Assembly (NCBI RefSeq): GCF_009801115.1
Contig: NZ_VTOL01000006.1
Span: 248,001 to 312,000 of the forward strand
Source of the DNA: Dyadobacter sp. 3J3
GTDB taxonomy: Bacteria > Bacteroidota > Bacteroidia > Cytophagales > Spirosomataceae
Direction: 5' to 3'
DNA: 64,000 bases
The notes below the pieces were generated by a model, which searched no databases, was not told the origin of the DNA, and saw only the letters and a program-made list of their open reading frames with translations. Of this stretch, positions 34,623 to 45,300 are shown piece by piece; position 1 is the first letter of the stretch, and each line of letters begins with the position of its first letter. The translations under genes and the position numbers were made by a program.

Positions 34623-35591
34623 ATGAAAGTGCTCAAAATCACTGGCAAAATACTTGCCGGCCTAGTTTTTATCATTGCAGCCGGGATCATTTATGTTAAA
34701 GCCGCTCTGCCCAATACTGGCCCTGCGCCGGTTATTAAAATAGAGCGGACTGCTGCACGTATCGAACGTGGAAAGTATCTGGCCAATCATGTAACCGTTT
34801 GTATGGATTGCCACAGTACCCGCGATTGGTCGCAATATGCAGGGCCACTCACCGGGGCATTGGGTGGAGGCGGTGAGGAATTTAATCAGACAATGGGCTT
34901 TCCAGGAAAGTTTTATGCACCTAATATTACACCCTATACACTAGCCAGTTGGACGGACGGAGAAATTTTCCGTGCCGTTACAACCGGTGTCAACAAAAGC
35001 GGGAAAGCGCTGTTTCCAGTGATGGCTTATCACCGTTTTGGTCAGCTCGATAAGGAAGATATTTATTCGGTGATCGCCTATATCCGTGAACTTCCGCCAT
35101 TAAAAAAAGAAATTCCAAAATCCGAGCCGGATTTTCCTGTCAACATTCTGATCAATACAATGCCTCAGAAAGCTTCCTTTGAAAACCGGCCTTCGGAAAC
35201 GGATCAGTTGGCTTATGGTAAATATCTGATCACTGCAACAGGATGCGTGGATTGCCACAGCAAAACGGAGAAAGGCAGCGTAATTCCGGGAACAGAATTT
35301 GGCGGAGGAATGGAATTCGCCGGGCCAAACGGAATTATCCGTTCGCCCAACATAACGATGCACAAAACCGGCATTGGAAACTGGACGAAAGAAGCTTTTG
35401 TATCTCGGTTCAAAGCGTATACCGATAGTAGTTATGTGCCACACCAGGTAACCGCTGACGAAATAAATACACCTATGCCCTGGGTTATGTATTCAGGTAT
35501 GAAAGAGCAGGATATTGCCGCAATATATACTTATCTGAGCACGGTTAAACCTATCGATCATCAGGTAGTAAGAATGGAAAAGAAGAAATAA
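34623..35591 (+). CDS. Membrane-anchored diheme cytochrome c
   Basis: A 322-residue c-type cytochrome. An N-terminal membrane anchor (residues 7-28; ITGKILAGLVFIIAAGIIYV) is followed by two heme-binding motifs: CMDCH near residue 60 and CVDCH near 208. Each sits in a cytochrome c fold (RIERGKYLANHVTVCMDCHS; QLAYGKYLITATGCVDCHSK), with distal Met-containing segments. Electron carriers of this shape serve periplasmic dehydrogenases. Lies 41 bp after the NHL lipoprotein, probably in one operon; the oxidase or dehydrogenase partner is not visible here. Confidence 0.93.
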   Translation: MKVLKITGKILAGLVFIIAAGIIYVKAALPNTGPAPVIKIERTAARIERGKYLANHVTVCMDCHSTRDWSQYAGPLTGALGGGGEEFNQTMGFPGKFYAPNITPYTLASWTDGEIFRAVTTGVNKSGKALFPVMAYHRFGQLDKEDIYSVIAYIRELPPLKKEIPKSEPDFPVNILINTMPQKASFENRPSETDQLAYGKYLITATGCVDCHSKTEKGSVIPGTEFGGGMEFAGPNGIIRSPNITMHKTGIGNWTKEAFVSRFKAYTDSSYVPHQVTADEINTPMPWVMYSGMKEQDIAAIYTYLSTVKPIDHQVVRMEKKK

Positions 35592-35677
35592 TAAAAGGAT
35601 TAAAGTTACATCAGTGCTATCGAAGCTTTTTTTGCCTGCTTACTATTCTGATTCATTAACCGTTAACCTAAACATTT

Positions 35678-37930
35678 ATGAAAGCATTATACCTAACCCC
35701 TGCACGATTAGTTTCAATCAAAATACTGGTGTACATCCTGACATTTGCCGCTACTATTTCCGTCTCTTATGCACAAGGAACGGGAACGATCGTTATTTCG
35801 AAAAAAGTAGAACAGGACTTTTCTCCCGGCGCTAACATCCCGTTTTCCTCCGTCGGTTTGTCCCGCTTCACGTTGAATGACGATCCGGAATTTGTTTCCG
35901 TGCAGGATTTGGGTATGGGAAACAATAATACCATGTGGGTGGTAGCAGCTCCTGCATCTGGTACCGGAAATGGAACTGTTTATTACCGGCCAACAGATAC
36001 ATCCGACTGGATAGAAACGAATGGCTCGGGAACCAGGATCGATGTTACCCCTACCGGTAGAGCATTCCTTATAGACCAACAAGGATCTCAATTTTTCTGG
36101 ACCTTTGGACAAGGTTTCGATCAGGAAATTAACAATACCCCGGTCAATGCTGTGGATGTCGGTACTTTCGCAGGTACTAATCAGGGCGTTTGTTATCTGT
36201 CAAATAATAATGCAGCAGGTTGCAACATACTTGTGCGCCGTCTCGGAGGCGGAAACTTTGTATACTACCCAGCCATCTGCGGCACCCGCCTTGATGTGGC
36301 TCAGGATGGCTCTGCCTATGTCCTTGATGAAACAGCCGGGAAGGTATACCATGTGTCATTTCCTGGTTCTGGAACAAGTTCTGATTTTATAATTGAACAA
36401 ACATATAACACTTCTTCTTTATTATTCAGGGATATTACTGTCGCTTCAGATGGCAGTGTTTGGGCTGTCAATGCAACAAATTGTTATCGTCTGGTAGGTG
36501 GGAATTGGGTGCTTGATCCAAAAAGCATAGGCGTTGGGACTGGAAACAATGCAGCTGGTATATCGGCCGGAAGTGACGGCGACACACCAATTGTTACTTA
36601 CAATGCTAAAAATAACGTAAGTAATGCGTTGCGCGGCAAGATTTTTCAGCGCAGGGAAGATGGAACCTGGATGAACGATCATGCTGTCCGTTCCGTGGGT
36701 GTAGGTAACAGTATTATCTTCAGTCCTCCCGCCGGAACCTACAAGTTTACAGAGAACCTTACTGCCTGGGAACTCATTGCAATCAATACAGCCGGTGGTT
36801 CCGTAGCGCCGATCGTCGAGGATAACCAGGTGACCGTGACAATTAAGGCAGGAGAAACAGTGCATGTCGAATTTGTTAATGAAGGACGTGATTACGGAGA
36901 TGCCCCTGATTCTTATGGCACTCAGAAAGCCAGCGGCGGAGCATCCCACAAGGTGACCAACTTGCTGACGCTTGGAAGCAGTGTTGATCCTGAGTTAGAC
37001 GGCGCCCCGGGAGAAGCAGCAACAGGTGATAATGGGGCTACTAGCGATGATGAAAACGGTATATCCACATTCCCAGCGATTTCCGGTGGCGCTAACAAGG
37101 CAATAACCAATTACACCGTCAATGTTTCTGTGAAAAATGCAACAACTGCAACGGCTAAACTGTGCGGTTGGATTGACTGGAATAGTAACGGAACCTTTGA
37201 GGCAGGAGAAGGAGTTTGTACAACTTCGGGCCCAGGAAGCATAGCCGCAACTTTGGTATGGCCGGCGGCAACGCTCGGCGGCTCTGCGGGTGTGACCGGG
37301 GTTTATGCCAGATTCAGATTAACAACTGGTACTTTAACGACTGCAAGTGCCAAAGGTGCTGTCGCTGACGGAGAAGTGGAAGATTACTTTATTGCATTTG
37401 TAAATCCGCTTCCGGTGAAGCTGATGACATTTGAGGGTGTTATCCAAGAGCAGAATGTGACACTCTCCTGGGTCACCACCGCGGAAACTAATGCGGATCA
37501 CTTTGAGATCGAGCATAGCTTGAATGGTAAAATCTGGAATTTAGCAGGAACCGTTGCAGCTAGAGGTGAAAGCAATGTCCAGGTGAACTACTCATTTGAG
37601 CACAAGACTCCGGTCAATGTTGAAAATCTGTACCGGCTGAAAATGGTCGATACTGACCAGACTTATGCTTACAGTCGCATCATCAGTATTCGAAGCAAAG
37701 ATTTTTCAGATCTGTATGCCTATCCTAATCCTTTTACTAATGAACTTCATTTCAGTGGCTCAGATGTAACTCAAATAGCTGTTTTTGACGCAGGTGGCAC
37801 ACTCAGGCTCAAAAAGGATTTGAATGATAAAAATGAAGTGGATCTGAAAAACCTGGTACCTGGCAAGTACCTGCTGAAAATCCAGACCGCTGACGGGCAG
37901 TTGCATACACAAAGTGTTATGAAGGACTGA
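35678..37930 (+). CDS. T9SS cargo protein with tectonin-like propeller and GEVED domain
   Basis: A 750-residue secreted protein. The signal peptide ends about residue 32 (ISVSYAQ). The N-terminal half has tectonin-like blades (GTRIDVTPTGRAFLIDQQ; GTRLDVAQDGSAYVLDET; FRDITVASDGSVWAVNAT), a sugar- or lipid-binding propeller type. A GEVED domain follows (about 408-570; DYGDAPDSYG...WIDWNSNGTFEAGEG...DGEVEDYF). A fibronectin-like linker leads to the type IX sorting domain (DLYAYPNPFTNELHFSGSDV...VPGKYLLKIQTADG), which directs export across the outer membrane and surface anchoring. The last about 170 residues are nearly the same as in the next two genes. Ligand is unknown. Confidence 0.9.
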   Translation: MKALYLTPARLVSIKILVYILTFAATISVSYAQGTGTIVISKKVEQDFSPGANIPFSSVGLSRFTLNDDPEFVSVQDLGMGNNNTMWVVAAPASGTGNGTVYYRPTDTSDWIETNGSGTRIDVTPTGRAFLIDQQGSQFFWTFGQGFDQEINNTPVNAVDVGTFAGTNQGVCYLSNNNAAGCNILVRRLGGGNFVYYPAICGTRLDVAQDGSAYVLDETAGKVYHVSFPGSGTSSDFIIEQTYNTSSLLFRDITVASDGSVWAVNATNCYRLVGGNWVLDPKSIGVGTGNNAAGISAGSDGDTPIVTYNAKNNVSNALRGKIFQRREDGTWMNDHAVRSVGVGNSIIFSPPAGTYKFTENLTAWELIAINTAGGSVAPIVEDNQVTVTIKAGETVHVEFVNEGRDYGDAPDSYGTQKASGGASHKVTNLLTLGSSVDPELDGAPGEAATGDNGATSDDENGISTFPAISGGANKAITNYTVNVSVKNATTATAKLCGWIDWNSNGTFEAGEGVCTTSGPGSIAATLVWPAATLGGSAGVTGVYARFRLTTGTLTTASAKGAVADGEVEDYFIAFVNPLPVKLMTFEGVIQEQNVTLSWVTTAETNADHFEIEHSLNGKIWNLAGTVAARGESNVQVNYSFEHKTPVNVENLYRLKMVDTDQTYAYSRIISIRSKDFSDLYAYPNPFTNELHFSGSDVTQIAVFDAGGTLRLKKDLNDKNEVDLKNLVPGKYLLKIQTADGQLHTQSVMKD

Positions 37931-38041
37931 TGGGGCAAATTGTTGGGTAAAATCGCGTTGCAAAATTTTGCACAGGCGCCCCATATGCATAACCTGGGAA
38001 TAACCTGAAAAGAGCGTTTCATAAATATAAATAACTCAACA
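37931..38041 (+). repeat. Conserved intergenic spacer, copy 1
   Basis: This spacer and the one at 39953-40063 are both 111 bp and align over nearly their whole length. They share AAATCGCGTTGCAA, GCAGGCG or CACAGGCG, CCCATAT, GGGAATAACC and an AATAACT box just before the ATG. A shorter relic (AATCGCGTTGCAAA) lies at 42291. It is probably part of the duplicated gene unit and may carry the promoter of each paralogue. Confidence 0.75.
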
Positions 38042-39952
38042 ATGAAAAAACTATATACTTCTATTTTTCTCATGCTTGTGTGGTTCCAGGTGAGCGCGGT
38101 ATGCCCGCCGGTCGGTGATATTACACTTTCGTCTCAGGCTGATATCAACAATTTCCAAGCCTTGTATAGGTCATGCACCAACCTGGTTGTAAATGGAAAT
38201 CTGAGTATTACTGGAAGTGACGTTACCAGTCTGCTGCCCCTTGCCAGTCTGAAAGGTGTTACCGGTAATTTTGTTATTTCAGCCAACGACAATCTGGTCA
38301 ACCTCAATGGCCTCTCAGAACTGGAACATATTGGAGGATATCTCGTTATTAGCAGTAATAATTCACTGGTCGACCTCAGTGGTTTGAGCGCGTTTACCTC
38401 CGTTGGTAAGTATATGTATATACTGAATAATCCTGAACTGGTGACTCCGGGTACGTTAGCCGAATTAACCGACGTAGAGACGAGGCTGTATATTGAAGGT
38501 AACGACAAAATGACGAGCCTGCCCAATTTCCCGAAACTCAAACTGATTGGAGAAATGCTCTATATTGCCAATAATGCTTCACTGGTCGACATTAGCGGTT
38601 TGAGCGCACTTACCTCCGTTAGTCAGTTTATGTATTTACGGAACAATCCTAAACTGGTGACTCCGGGTACGTTCGCCGAATTAACCGACGTAGGCAATAC
38701 GATGTATATTGAAGGTAATGCCAAAATGACGAGCCTGCCTAATTTTCCCAAAATGGTAAATTTTAGTGGTACTATACAAATTGCCGATAATCCTGTACTG
38801 ACTAGTTTGACTGGACTTTCGAAGCTGGAAAGCTTGGATGGTAGCCTCTACATCACCAATAATGCTTCACTTGCCGACATCAGCGGGTTTAACGCACTCA
38901 CCTCCGTTGTCAAGTCTTTGTATATACAGAACAATCCTGCACTGGTGACTCCGGGTACGTTCGCCGAATTAACCGACGTAGGGGAAACGATATACATACA
39001 AAACAACCCCAATATGAAAAGCCTGCCTGATTTTCCCAAAATGGTAAATTTTAGTGGTGTTATGCAAATTGTCAATAACCCTGTACTGACTAGTTTGGCT
39101 GGACTCTCGGCGCTTGAAACTATTGGACTTGGTATCAGAATTAGTAACAACCCTTTACTTACCAGTCTGAACGGACTTGGAAAACTCAAACGGGTCAATC
39201 AATACTTTCAGATCAGCGGAAACAACTCGCTTACCAATATTAGCGCTATCCAGGGCGCTACCATATCGGAAAACCTGGAAATTTCAAGCAACCCGCTTCT
39301 GGGCACATGCGCAATCGCTTCTGTTTGTTCCTTACTCAGCATATCTCCGGACCAATTATCCATAGCAGCCAACGCAACCGGGTGCAATAACATTGAGGAA
39401 ATCCAGGAAACCTGTGAGGCTGTTCTTCCTGTCACACTGGTCAGTTTTTCCGGGAAGCTAACTGCCGAGGGCTCCGCGGCTTTAGTATGGATCACATCTT
39501 CCGAGACCAACAGCGATCATTTCGTCATTGAACACAGGAATACTGGAAACGAACAATGGTCGTCAGTAGGAAAAGTGCCTGCCAAAAGAGAAAGCAATGT
39601 ACCCGTCACCTACGATTTCATTCACACCCGGCCAGCAAGCGGTGAAAATCTGTACCGGCTGAAAATGGTCGATGCCGACCAGACTTTTGCTTACAGTCGT
39701 ATCATCAGTATCCACAACAAAGAACTTACAGACCTGTTTGCGTACCCTAATCCGGTGACCAACAAACTTCATTTCAGTGGCTCAGGTGTAACTCAAATAT
39801 CTGTGTTTGACGCAAGTGGCACACTCAGGCTTAAAGGGAATTTAACCAATAAAAATGAAGTGGATATGAAAATTCTTATGCCCGGAAAGTATCTCCTAAA
39901 AGTCCAAACAACTGATGGGCGCTTGCATTCACAGAGCGTTTTTAAGGACTGA
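38042..39952 (+). CDS. T9SS cargo protein with receptor L-domain repeats, paralogue 1
   Basis: A 636-residue secreted protein. A signal peptide (residues 1-19) precedes a conserved start (CPPVGDITLSSQADINNFQA). About 400 residues of leucine-rich, receptor-L-domain-like solenoid follow (LVDLSGLSAFTSVGKYMYIL; NPKLVTPGTFAELTDVGNTM; LTSLTGLSKLESLDGSLYIT). After a Cys-rich cap (CAIASVCSLL...CNNIEEIQETCEA) comes the same linker and type IX sorting tail as in its neighbours (DLFAYPNPVTNKLHFSGSGV). A 40-bp stretch (CTGGTGACTCCGGGTACG...) recurs almost exactly at 38437, 38653 and 38941, so the solenoid has grown by internal duplication. Likely a surface binding protein; the ligand is unknown. Confidence 0.9.
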   Translation: MKKLYTSIFLMLVWFQVSAVCPPVGDITLSSQADINNFQALYRSCTNLVVNGNLSITGSDVTSLLPLASLKGVTGNFVISANDNLVNLNGLSELEHIGGYLVISSNNSLVDLSGLSAFTSVGKYMYILNNPELVTPGTLAELTDVETRLYIEGNDKMTSLPNFPKLKLIGEMLYIANNASLVDISGLSALTSVSQFMYLRNNPKLVTPGTFAELTDVGNTMYIEGNAKMTSLPNFPKMVNFSGTIQIADNPVLTSLTGLSKLESLDGSLYITNNASLADISGFNALTSVVKSLYIQNNPALVTPGTFAELTDVGETIYIQNNPNMKSLPDFPKMVNFSGVMQIVNNPVLTSLAGLSALETIGLGIRISNNPLLTSLNGLGKLKRVNQYFQISGNNSLTNISAIQGATISENLEISSNPLLGTCAIASVCSLLSISPDQLSIAANATGCNNIEEIQETCEAVLPVTLVSFSGKLTAEGSAALVWITSSETNSDHFVIEHRNTGNEQWSSVGKVPAKRESNVPVTYDFIHTRPASGENLYRLKMVDADQTFAYSRIISIHNKELTDLFAYPNPVTNKLHFSGSGVTQISVFDASGTLRLKGNLTNKNEVDMKILMPGKYLLKVQTTDGRLHSQSVFKD

Positions 39953-40063
39953 TGGAGACAAATTGCTGTATAAAATCGCGTTGCAACTTTTGCGCAGGCG
40001 TCCCATATATGTAACCCGGGAATAACCCGAAAGAAGCATTTCCTAAACCTGAATAACTTTACA
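39953..40063 (+). repeat. Conserved intergenic spacer, copy 2
   Basis: Second copy of the 111-bp spacer described at 37931. It precedes the second L-domain paralogue. Confidence 0.75.
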
Positions 40064-42259
40064 ATGAAAAAATTTTCCATCATTATTTTACTGATCTCTG
40101 TGTGCTTTCGCGTAAGTGCGCAATGCCCGCCGGCCGGTAATATTACACTTTCCTCTCAGGCAGAAGTTAATAATTTCCAAACCTTGTACGGTTCATGTAC
40201 AAACCTGGTTGTGAATGGAGATCTGACAATTACAGGATCTGACATTTCCAGTTTGCTGCCCCTCGCCGGACTGAAAGAAGTAACCGGTTACATGAGCATT
40301 GAAGATGCCGAGGAACTCACCGCGCTTACCGGGCTTGAAAGTTTGGAGGTAGTGGGTGATGGACTGTTCATTGCGGGAAATGATAAACTAGTCAGCCTTG
40401 CGGCTCTGGCCAAGCTGACTAGTGTAACAGGATATTTGTCGATAAGAAGCAATCTGTTATTAACCAGCCTTCAGGGATTACATAATATCACTTCTGTGGG
40501 AGGGGAATTAGAATTTGTGGAAAATAGTAAGCTTATTAATCTCGACGGCCTTGCTAAACTTAAAACGGTTGGTGGCTATCTGGCAATTCTAAGAAACGGT
40601 AAGTTGACTGATATAAGTGGCTTGGTTGCCCTGACTACGGTAAATGGAGAAATAGCGATCAATGGCAATAATGAGCTGGTAAATCCTGGTACCTTGTCTG
40701 AATTAACCGGTACTGTTCTCGGTCTTCGTATTACAGATAATGCCAAAATGAAAAGCCTGCCGGTTTTCCCCAAACTGGGGGAGGTCTATGGATATATCGT
40801 AATTGAGCAGTGCCCCGAACTGAAGAGCCTTGCGGGGCTACCGGCTGGGAAAAGTTTATATATCCTTGTAATTAATGAAAATGCCTCACTTACTAATCTC
40901 TCCGAGCTTGGAAAGCTCGGAGAGATTATTGAGGATATTGAAATTACTAATAATCAGTCACTTATTGACATTAGCGGATTGAGTGCTTTAATTTCTGTTG
41001 GCGGAGAGATGAAGATCAGTGGGAATCATGCGTTGGAAACTCCCGGTACGCTTGCCGAATTTACAGGCGGAGGAGAGCTACGTATTATTAACAATAGCAA
41101 ACTGAAATACCTGCCTGTTTTTCCAAAACGGGTGAACTTCAGCGGAGATGTGACAATTGAAGCATGTCCTCAACTGATCAGTTTAGAAGGGCTTTCCAAT
41201 CTGGAAACTGTGGGAGGAGACCTGGTCGTAGAGGCGAATTCTTTACTTCCCAACCTCAGTGGCCTTGGAAAACTTGTGCTTGTTGGCGGGGATCTAGGTA
41301 TTGATGATAATGCCTCACTTACGGATATCAGCGGGCTTACTGCACTAATCTCTGTTGTCGATTATTTCGACATCTCAGATAACCCTAAACTGGTAACAAT
41401 GGGTACGCTTCCTGAATTTACAGGCGATGGTGATCATATTTATTTTTACAATAATGCCAAAATGAAAAGCCTGCCTAGCTTTCCCAAGCTGGTTAGCTTC
41501 AGTGGATATATTACAATACAGCAATGTCCTGAATTAGTCAGTTTAGCAGGACTCTCCGCGCTGAAAACTTTGACAGGGAACCTACGGATCTTGGACAATG
41601 CCTCTCTTGGCACGTGTGCAATAGACGCTGTTTGTTCCTTACTGAATGTGGACCCAGGTCTGGCATGGATTGCTAACAACGCAACCGGGTGTAATAACAT
41701 TGGGGAAGTCCAGGAGGCATGTGAGGCCGCTCTTCCTGTAACACTTGTCAGTTTCTCCGGGAAAATGAACACCGAGGGCTTTGCAACTTTGGCATGGAGC
41801 ACCTCTTCCGAGACAAATAGCGACTATTTTGTGATTGAACACAGGAGCATTGCAGGCGCACAATGGACCGAAGTAGGAAAAGTGACTGCCAAAAGGGAAA
41901 GTAGTTCACTCGCCACTTACGATTTCCTCGACACCCGGCCAGCAAGCGGTGAAAATCTGTACCGGCTGAAAATGGTCGACGCCGACCAGACTTATGCTTA
42001 CAGCCGCATTATCAGTCTCCGAAACAAAGAACTTACAGATCTGTTTGCCTATCCTAATCCCTTTACGAATAAACTTCATTTTAGTGGCTCAGGTGTAGCT
42101 CAAATATCCGTGTTTGACGCAAGTGGCACACTCAGGTTCAAAAGAAATCTGACTGATAAAAATGAAGTGGATCTAAAAAATCTTATACCTGGAAAGTACC
42201 TGCTGAAAGTGCAAACCACTGATGGGCGCTTGCATACGCGGAGTGTTGTGAAGGACTGA
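40064..42259 (+). CDS. T9SS cargo protein with receptor L-domain repeats, paralogue 2
   Basis: A 731-residue tandem paralogue of the preceding gene, with the same start (CPPAGNITLSSQAEVNNFQT). The solenoid is longer and more diverged (about 40-590; LTALTGLESLEVVGDGLFIA; LINLDGLAKLKTVGGYLAIL; LTDISGLTALISVVDYFDIS). It keeps the Cys cap (CAIDAVCSLLN...CNNIGEVQEACEA) and a nearly identical linker and sorting tail (DLFAYPNPFTNKLHFSGSGV...IPGKYLLKVQTTDGRLHTRS). Signal peptide at residues 1-19. Passenger divergence against a constant tail suggests selection on the binding part or exchange of tails by recombination. Confidence 0.9.
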   Translation: MKKFSIIILLISVCFRVSAQCPPAGNITLSSQAEVNNFQTLYGSCTNLVVNGDLTITGSDISSLLPLAGLKEVTGYMSIEDAEELTALTGLESLEVVGDGLFIAGNDKLVSLAALAKLTSVTGYLSIRSNLLLTSLQGLHNITSVGGELEFVENSKLINLDGLAKLKTVGGYLAILRNGKLTDISGLVALTTVNGEIAINGNNELVNPGTLSELTGTVLGLRITDNAKMKSLPVFPKLGEVYGYIVIEQCPELKSLAGLPAGKSLYILVINENASLTNLSELGKLGEIIEDIEITNNQSLIDISGLSALISVGGEMKISGNHALETPGTLAEFTGGGELRIINNSKLKYLPVFPKRVNFSGDVTIEACPQLISLEGLSNLETVGGDLVVEANSLLPNLSGLGKLVLVGGDLGIDDNASLTDISGLTALISVVDYFDISDNPKLVTMGTLPEFTGDGDHIYFYNNAKMKSLPSFPKLVSFSGYITIQQCPELVSLAGLSALKTLTGNLRILDNASLGTCAIDAVCSLLNVDPGLAWIANNATGCNNIGEVQEACEAALPVTLVSFSGKMNTEGFATLAWSTSSETNSDYFVIEHRSIAGAQWTEVGKVTAKRESSSLATYDFLDTRPASGENLYRLKMVDADQTYAYSRIISLRNKELTDLFAYPNPFTNKLHFSGSGVAQISVFDASGTLRFKRNLTDKNEVDLKNLIPGKYLLKVQTTDGRLHTRSVVKD

Positions 42260-42357
42260 TGAAGATCTGATATCAATTTGCGGGGTGATGGAATCGCGTT
42301 GCAAACGCATGGTCATTTGCTCCCTGATTACAAATCGGGGCGAGCCTCAAAATTTAC

Positions 42358-45300
42358 ATGCTAAACTCAACTGAAAATTTCCGGAAAACATATATAAAAA
42401 CATTATTTTTTCCGGTTAGCCACCGCTTTCAAGGAAAAACATTAACCAGAGGTCTGGCTAATAATGGTGTAGCTGGCCTTATTTCATTGCCTCAAATTAC
42501 GCTTTTCCCCATCTTTCTACAAAGATTCTGGCGATCTTTATTATGTTTGACTTTGCTCCTGTCCGCTACTGGTGGCAGCATTTATGCGCAAAGTTATTGT
42601 GAGTCTGCCGCTGGTGATGGTAGTGATACTGGAGACATAACAAATGTGCAAATAGGCACATTAAATAATTCCTCAAACTGTAATCAAACAGGCGGTGTAG
42701 GATCTAAATTAAATAAGTATTCAAATTATACCAGTGTTGCCTCCCCAGCTCTTGTGCAACTAAACACTGTTCCTTTTTCTATTGAAATCCGTTATTGCAG
42801 CGGTTTAAGTAGTAGAAACTCAACTTCAATTTGGATCGATTATAACCATAATGGTGTATTTGAATTCCCTGACGAAAGGGCGTTTAGCTCGGCACGTTCA
42901 GATTTCCCAATTTATACAGTAACGGGATCAATAATAATTCCTGAAAGTGCCTTAAAAGGCAGTACTCGCATGAGAGTAATTACTTCCGGGAATGCAAACG
43001 AAAATGCTTGCGGAAATTATAGTGACGGTGAAACAGAAGATTATACGGTGAATATCGTAGTACCAGTGCTTTGTAGTGGCATGCCTGAAGCAGGGAATAC
43101 AATAGCCAGTGAAAACACTGCTTGCCTTAACAAAAACGTAATTTTGTCGCTTTCATCAACAGCTATTCTTACCGTTAATTCTAGCGGTTACACATATCAA
43201 TGGTTTAATAATGCAGGTGCAATTGTTGGTGCCACTAACCCTACCTATACAGCAACGATTACAAATGCTGACAGTTTTTATTGTAAAGTTACCTGTACGC
43301 ATAGTCGTCAGACCGGCCAATCAACTCCGGTTGCTATTAGTTTGACACCTTTTCAAAATTGCTATTGTACTCCTGCTGATACCCAAAACGAAAGTATTGA
43401 GATATTTAACGTTACAGCCGGAACACTGAACAATACAACGAATGTATCTCAAACCGGAGGGCCTGGATCCATATTAAATAGTTACTCCGACTTTACAACC
43501 CTGGTGGCTGCGCCGGTATTTAATCAGTTGGCTACGATTCCATTTTCAGTGCAAGTTGCAGGTACCTATTACTCCCAAACTTCTGTTTGGATTGATTATA
43601 ACCATAATAGTACTTTTGAAAGTCCGGGTGAACGGGTTTACCAATCAGGAGGACAAAATTTTGGAAATTACACAAAAAATGGTTCTTTCACGATACCTGC
43701 AAGCGCTCTAACAGGTATTACGCGTATGAGAGTGGTTACCAGCTATGGTGAAGTTCAGCTAAATTCCGCCTGTCAAAGTTACTATGAGGGAGAAACAGAA
43801 GATTATTTAGTGAACATTACGGCACCTCCTGCTTGTAGTGGCAGCCCAATACCAACTAAGACAATAGCTACGCAAAACCCGGTTTGCCCTCAGGTAAGTT
43901 TTACTTTCTCTTTAAGTCCTTCAATACTTACTGCCGGTAATACTTATCAATGGTATAACAATGCCGGCCCGATTACAGGTGCTACAAATGAAACTTATAC
44001 TACTATCATTACAAATGCAGATAATTTTTATTGTAAAGTTACCTGTCCCAACGGTAATAAAACAACAACATCAACACCCGTTGCTATATTAGAGCCTTAT
44101 ATATACTGTCCTTGTGTTTCTACTGCGACTGCTTCTACTTCCGAAGACATATTTAATGTAACGATTGGCGAATTAAATAATTCCTCTGATTGTAACCAAA
44201 CGGGTGGCCCGGGGTCTTCATTAAACAGGTATTCTGATTATACAACCTTAGTTGAGGCCCCGGATCTACCGGTATTAAGTGCTATTCCATATTCTATTAC
44301 AACAACAACTTGCGGTAATTACGGACCAAACGCAACTTCAATTTGGATCGATTTTAACCATAATGGTCTTTTTGATGCACCAGGTGAAAGGGTGTTTAGT
44401 TCTGGCTATTACCGTGTTCTTCCATCTTATACAGAATCAGGTTCATTCGTAGTTCCAGCGGGTTCTTTGCAAGGCCTTACACGCATGAGAGTCATTTCTG
44501 CCAGACAGGGAGGTCTGCCAATGAATTCCGCTTGCGGTGAGTATTCCGAAGGTGAAACGGAGGATTATATAGTGAATATTGTTGCAGCGCTTCCACCGCC
44601 TGTATGCAGCGGATTCCCGATTCAACTTAACACAATCGCTACGCAAAACGAGGTTTGTCCACAGGTAAGTTTTACCTTTTCTCTCAGTATTTCTTTCATT
44701 ACCTCAGGCAATACTTATCAATGGTATAATGATGCGGGCCTGATTGCTGGCGCCACTAATGAAACTTATACCGCAACAATTACCAAGGCAGATAATTTTT
44801 ATTGTCAGGTTACCTGTTCCAGTGGTAATCAAACAGCAACTTCCACACCAGTTGCTATATATGAGCCCTACCTTTACTGCCCTTGTAGGTCTGCTTCAGA
44901 TACACGTATTGACCAGGATATAGTAAATGTAACGATTGGGGAATTAAATAATACCTCCAGTTGCAGTGCAACCGGTGGTGAGGGCTCATTACCGAGCAGG
45001 TATTCGAATTACACCACCCAGGTAGCAGCTCCTAACTTTACGGTATCAAGTAAGATTCCGATCTCTGTTTCGATGGACTTCTGCGGAGGTTTTGGTTTTA
45101 CTGCAACATCCGTTTGGATTGATTATAACCACAATGGAAGCTTTGATGCGCCTGGGGAAAGAGTGTATTACGACGGAGATAACTTCCGCGAAACCTTTAC
45201 GCTAACAGGTTCATTCACAATTCCGGAAACAGCCTTTTTAGGTTTGACACGCATGAGAGTCATAACAGGAGACGGGGACGTAGCTAATTCTGCCTGCGGA

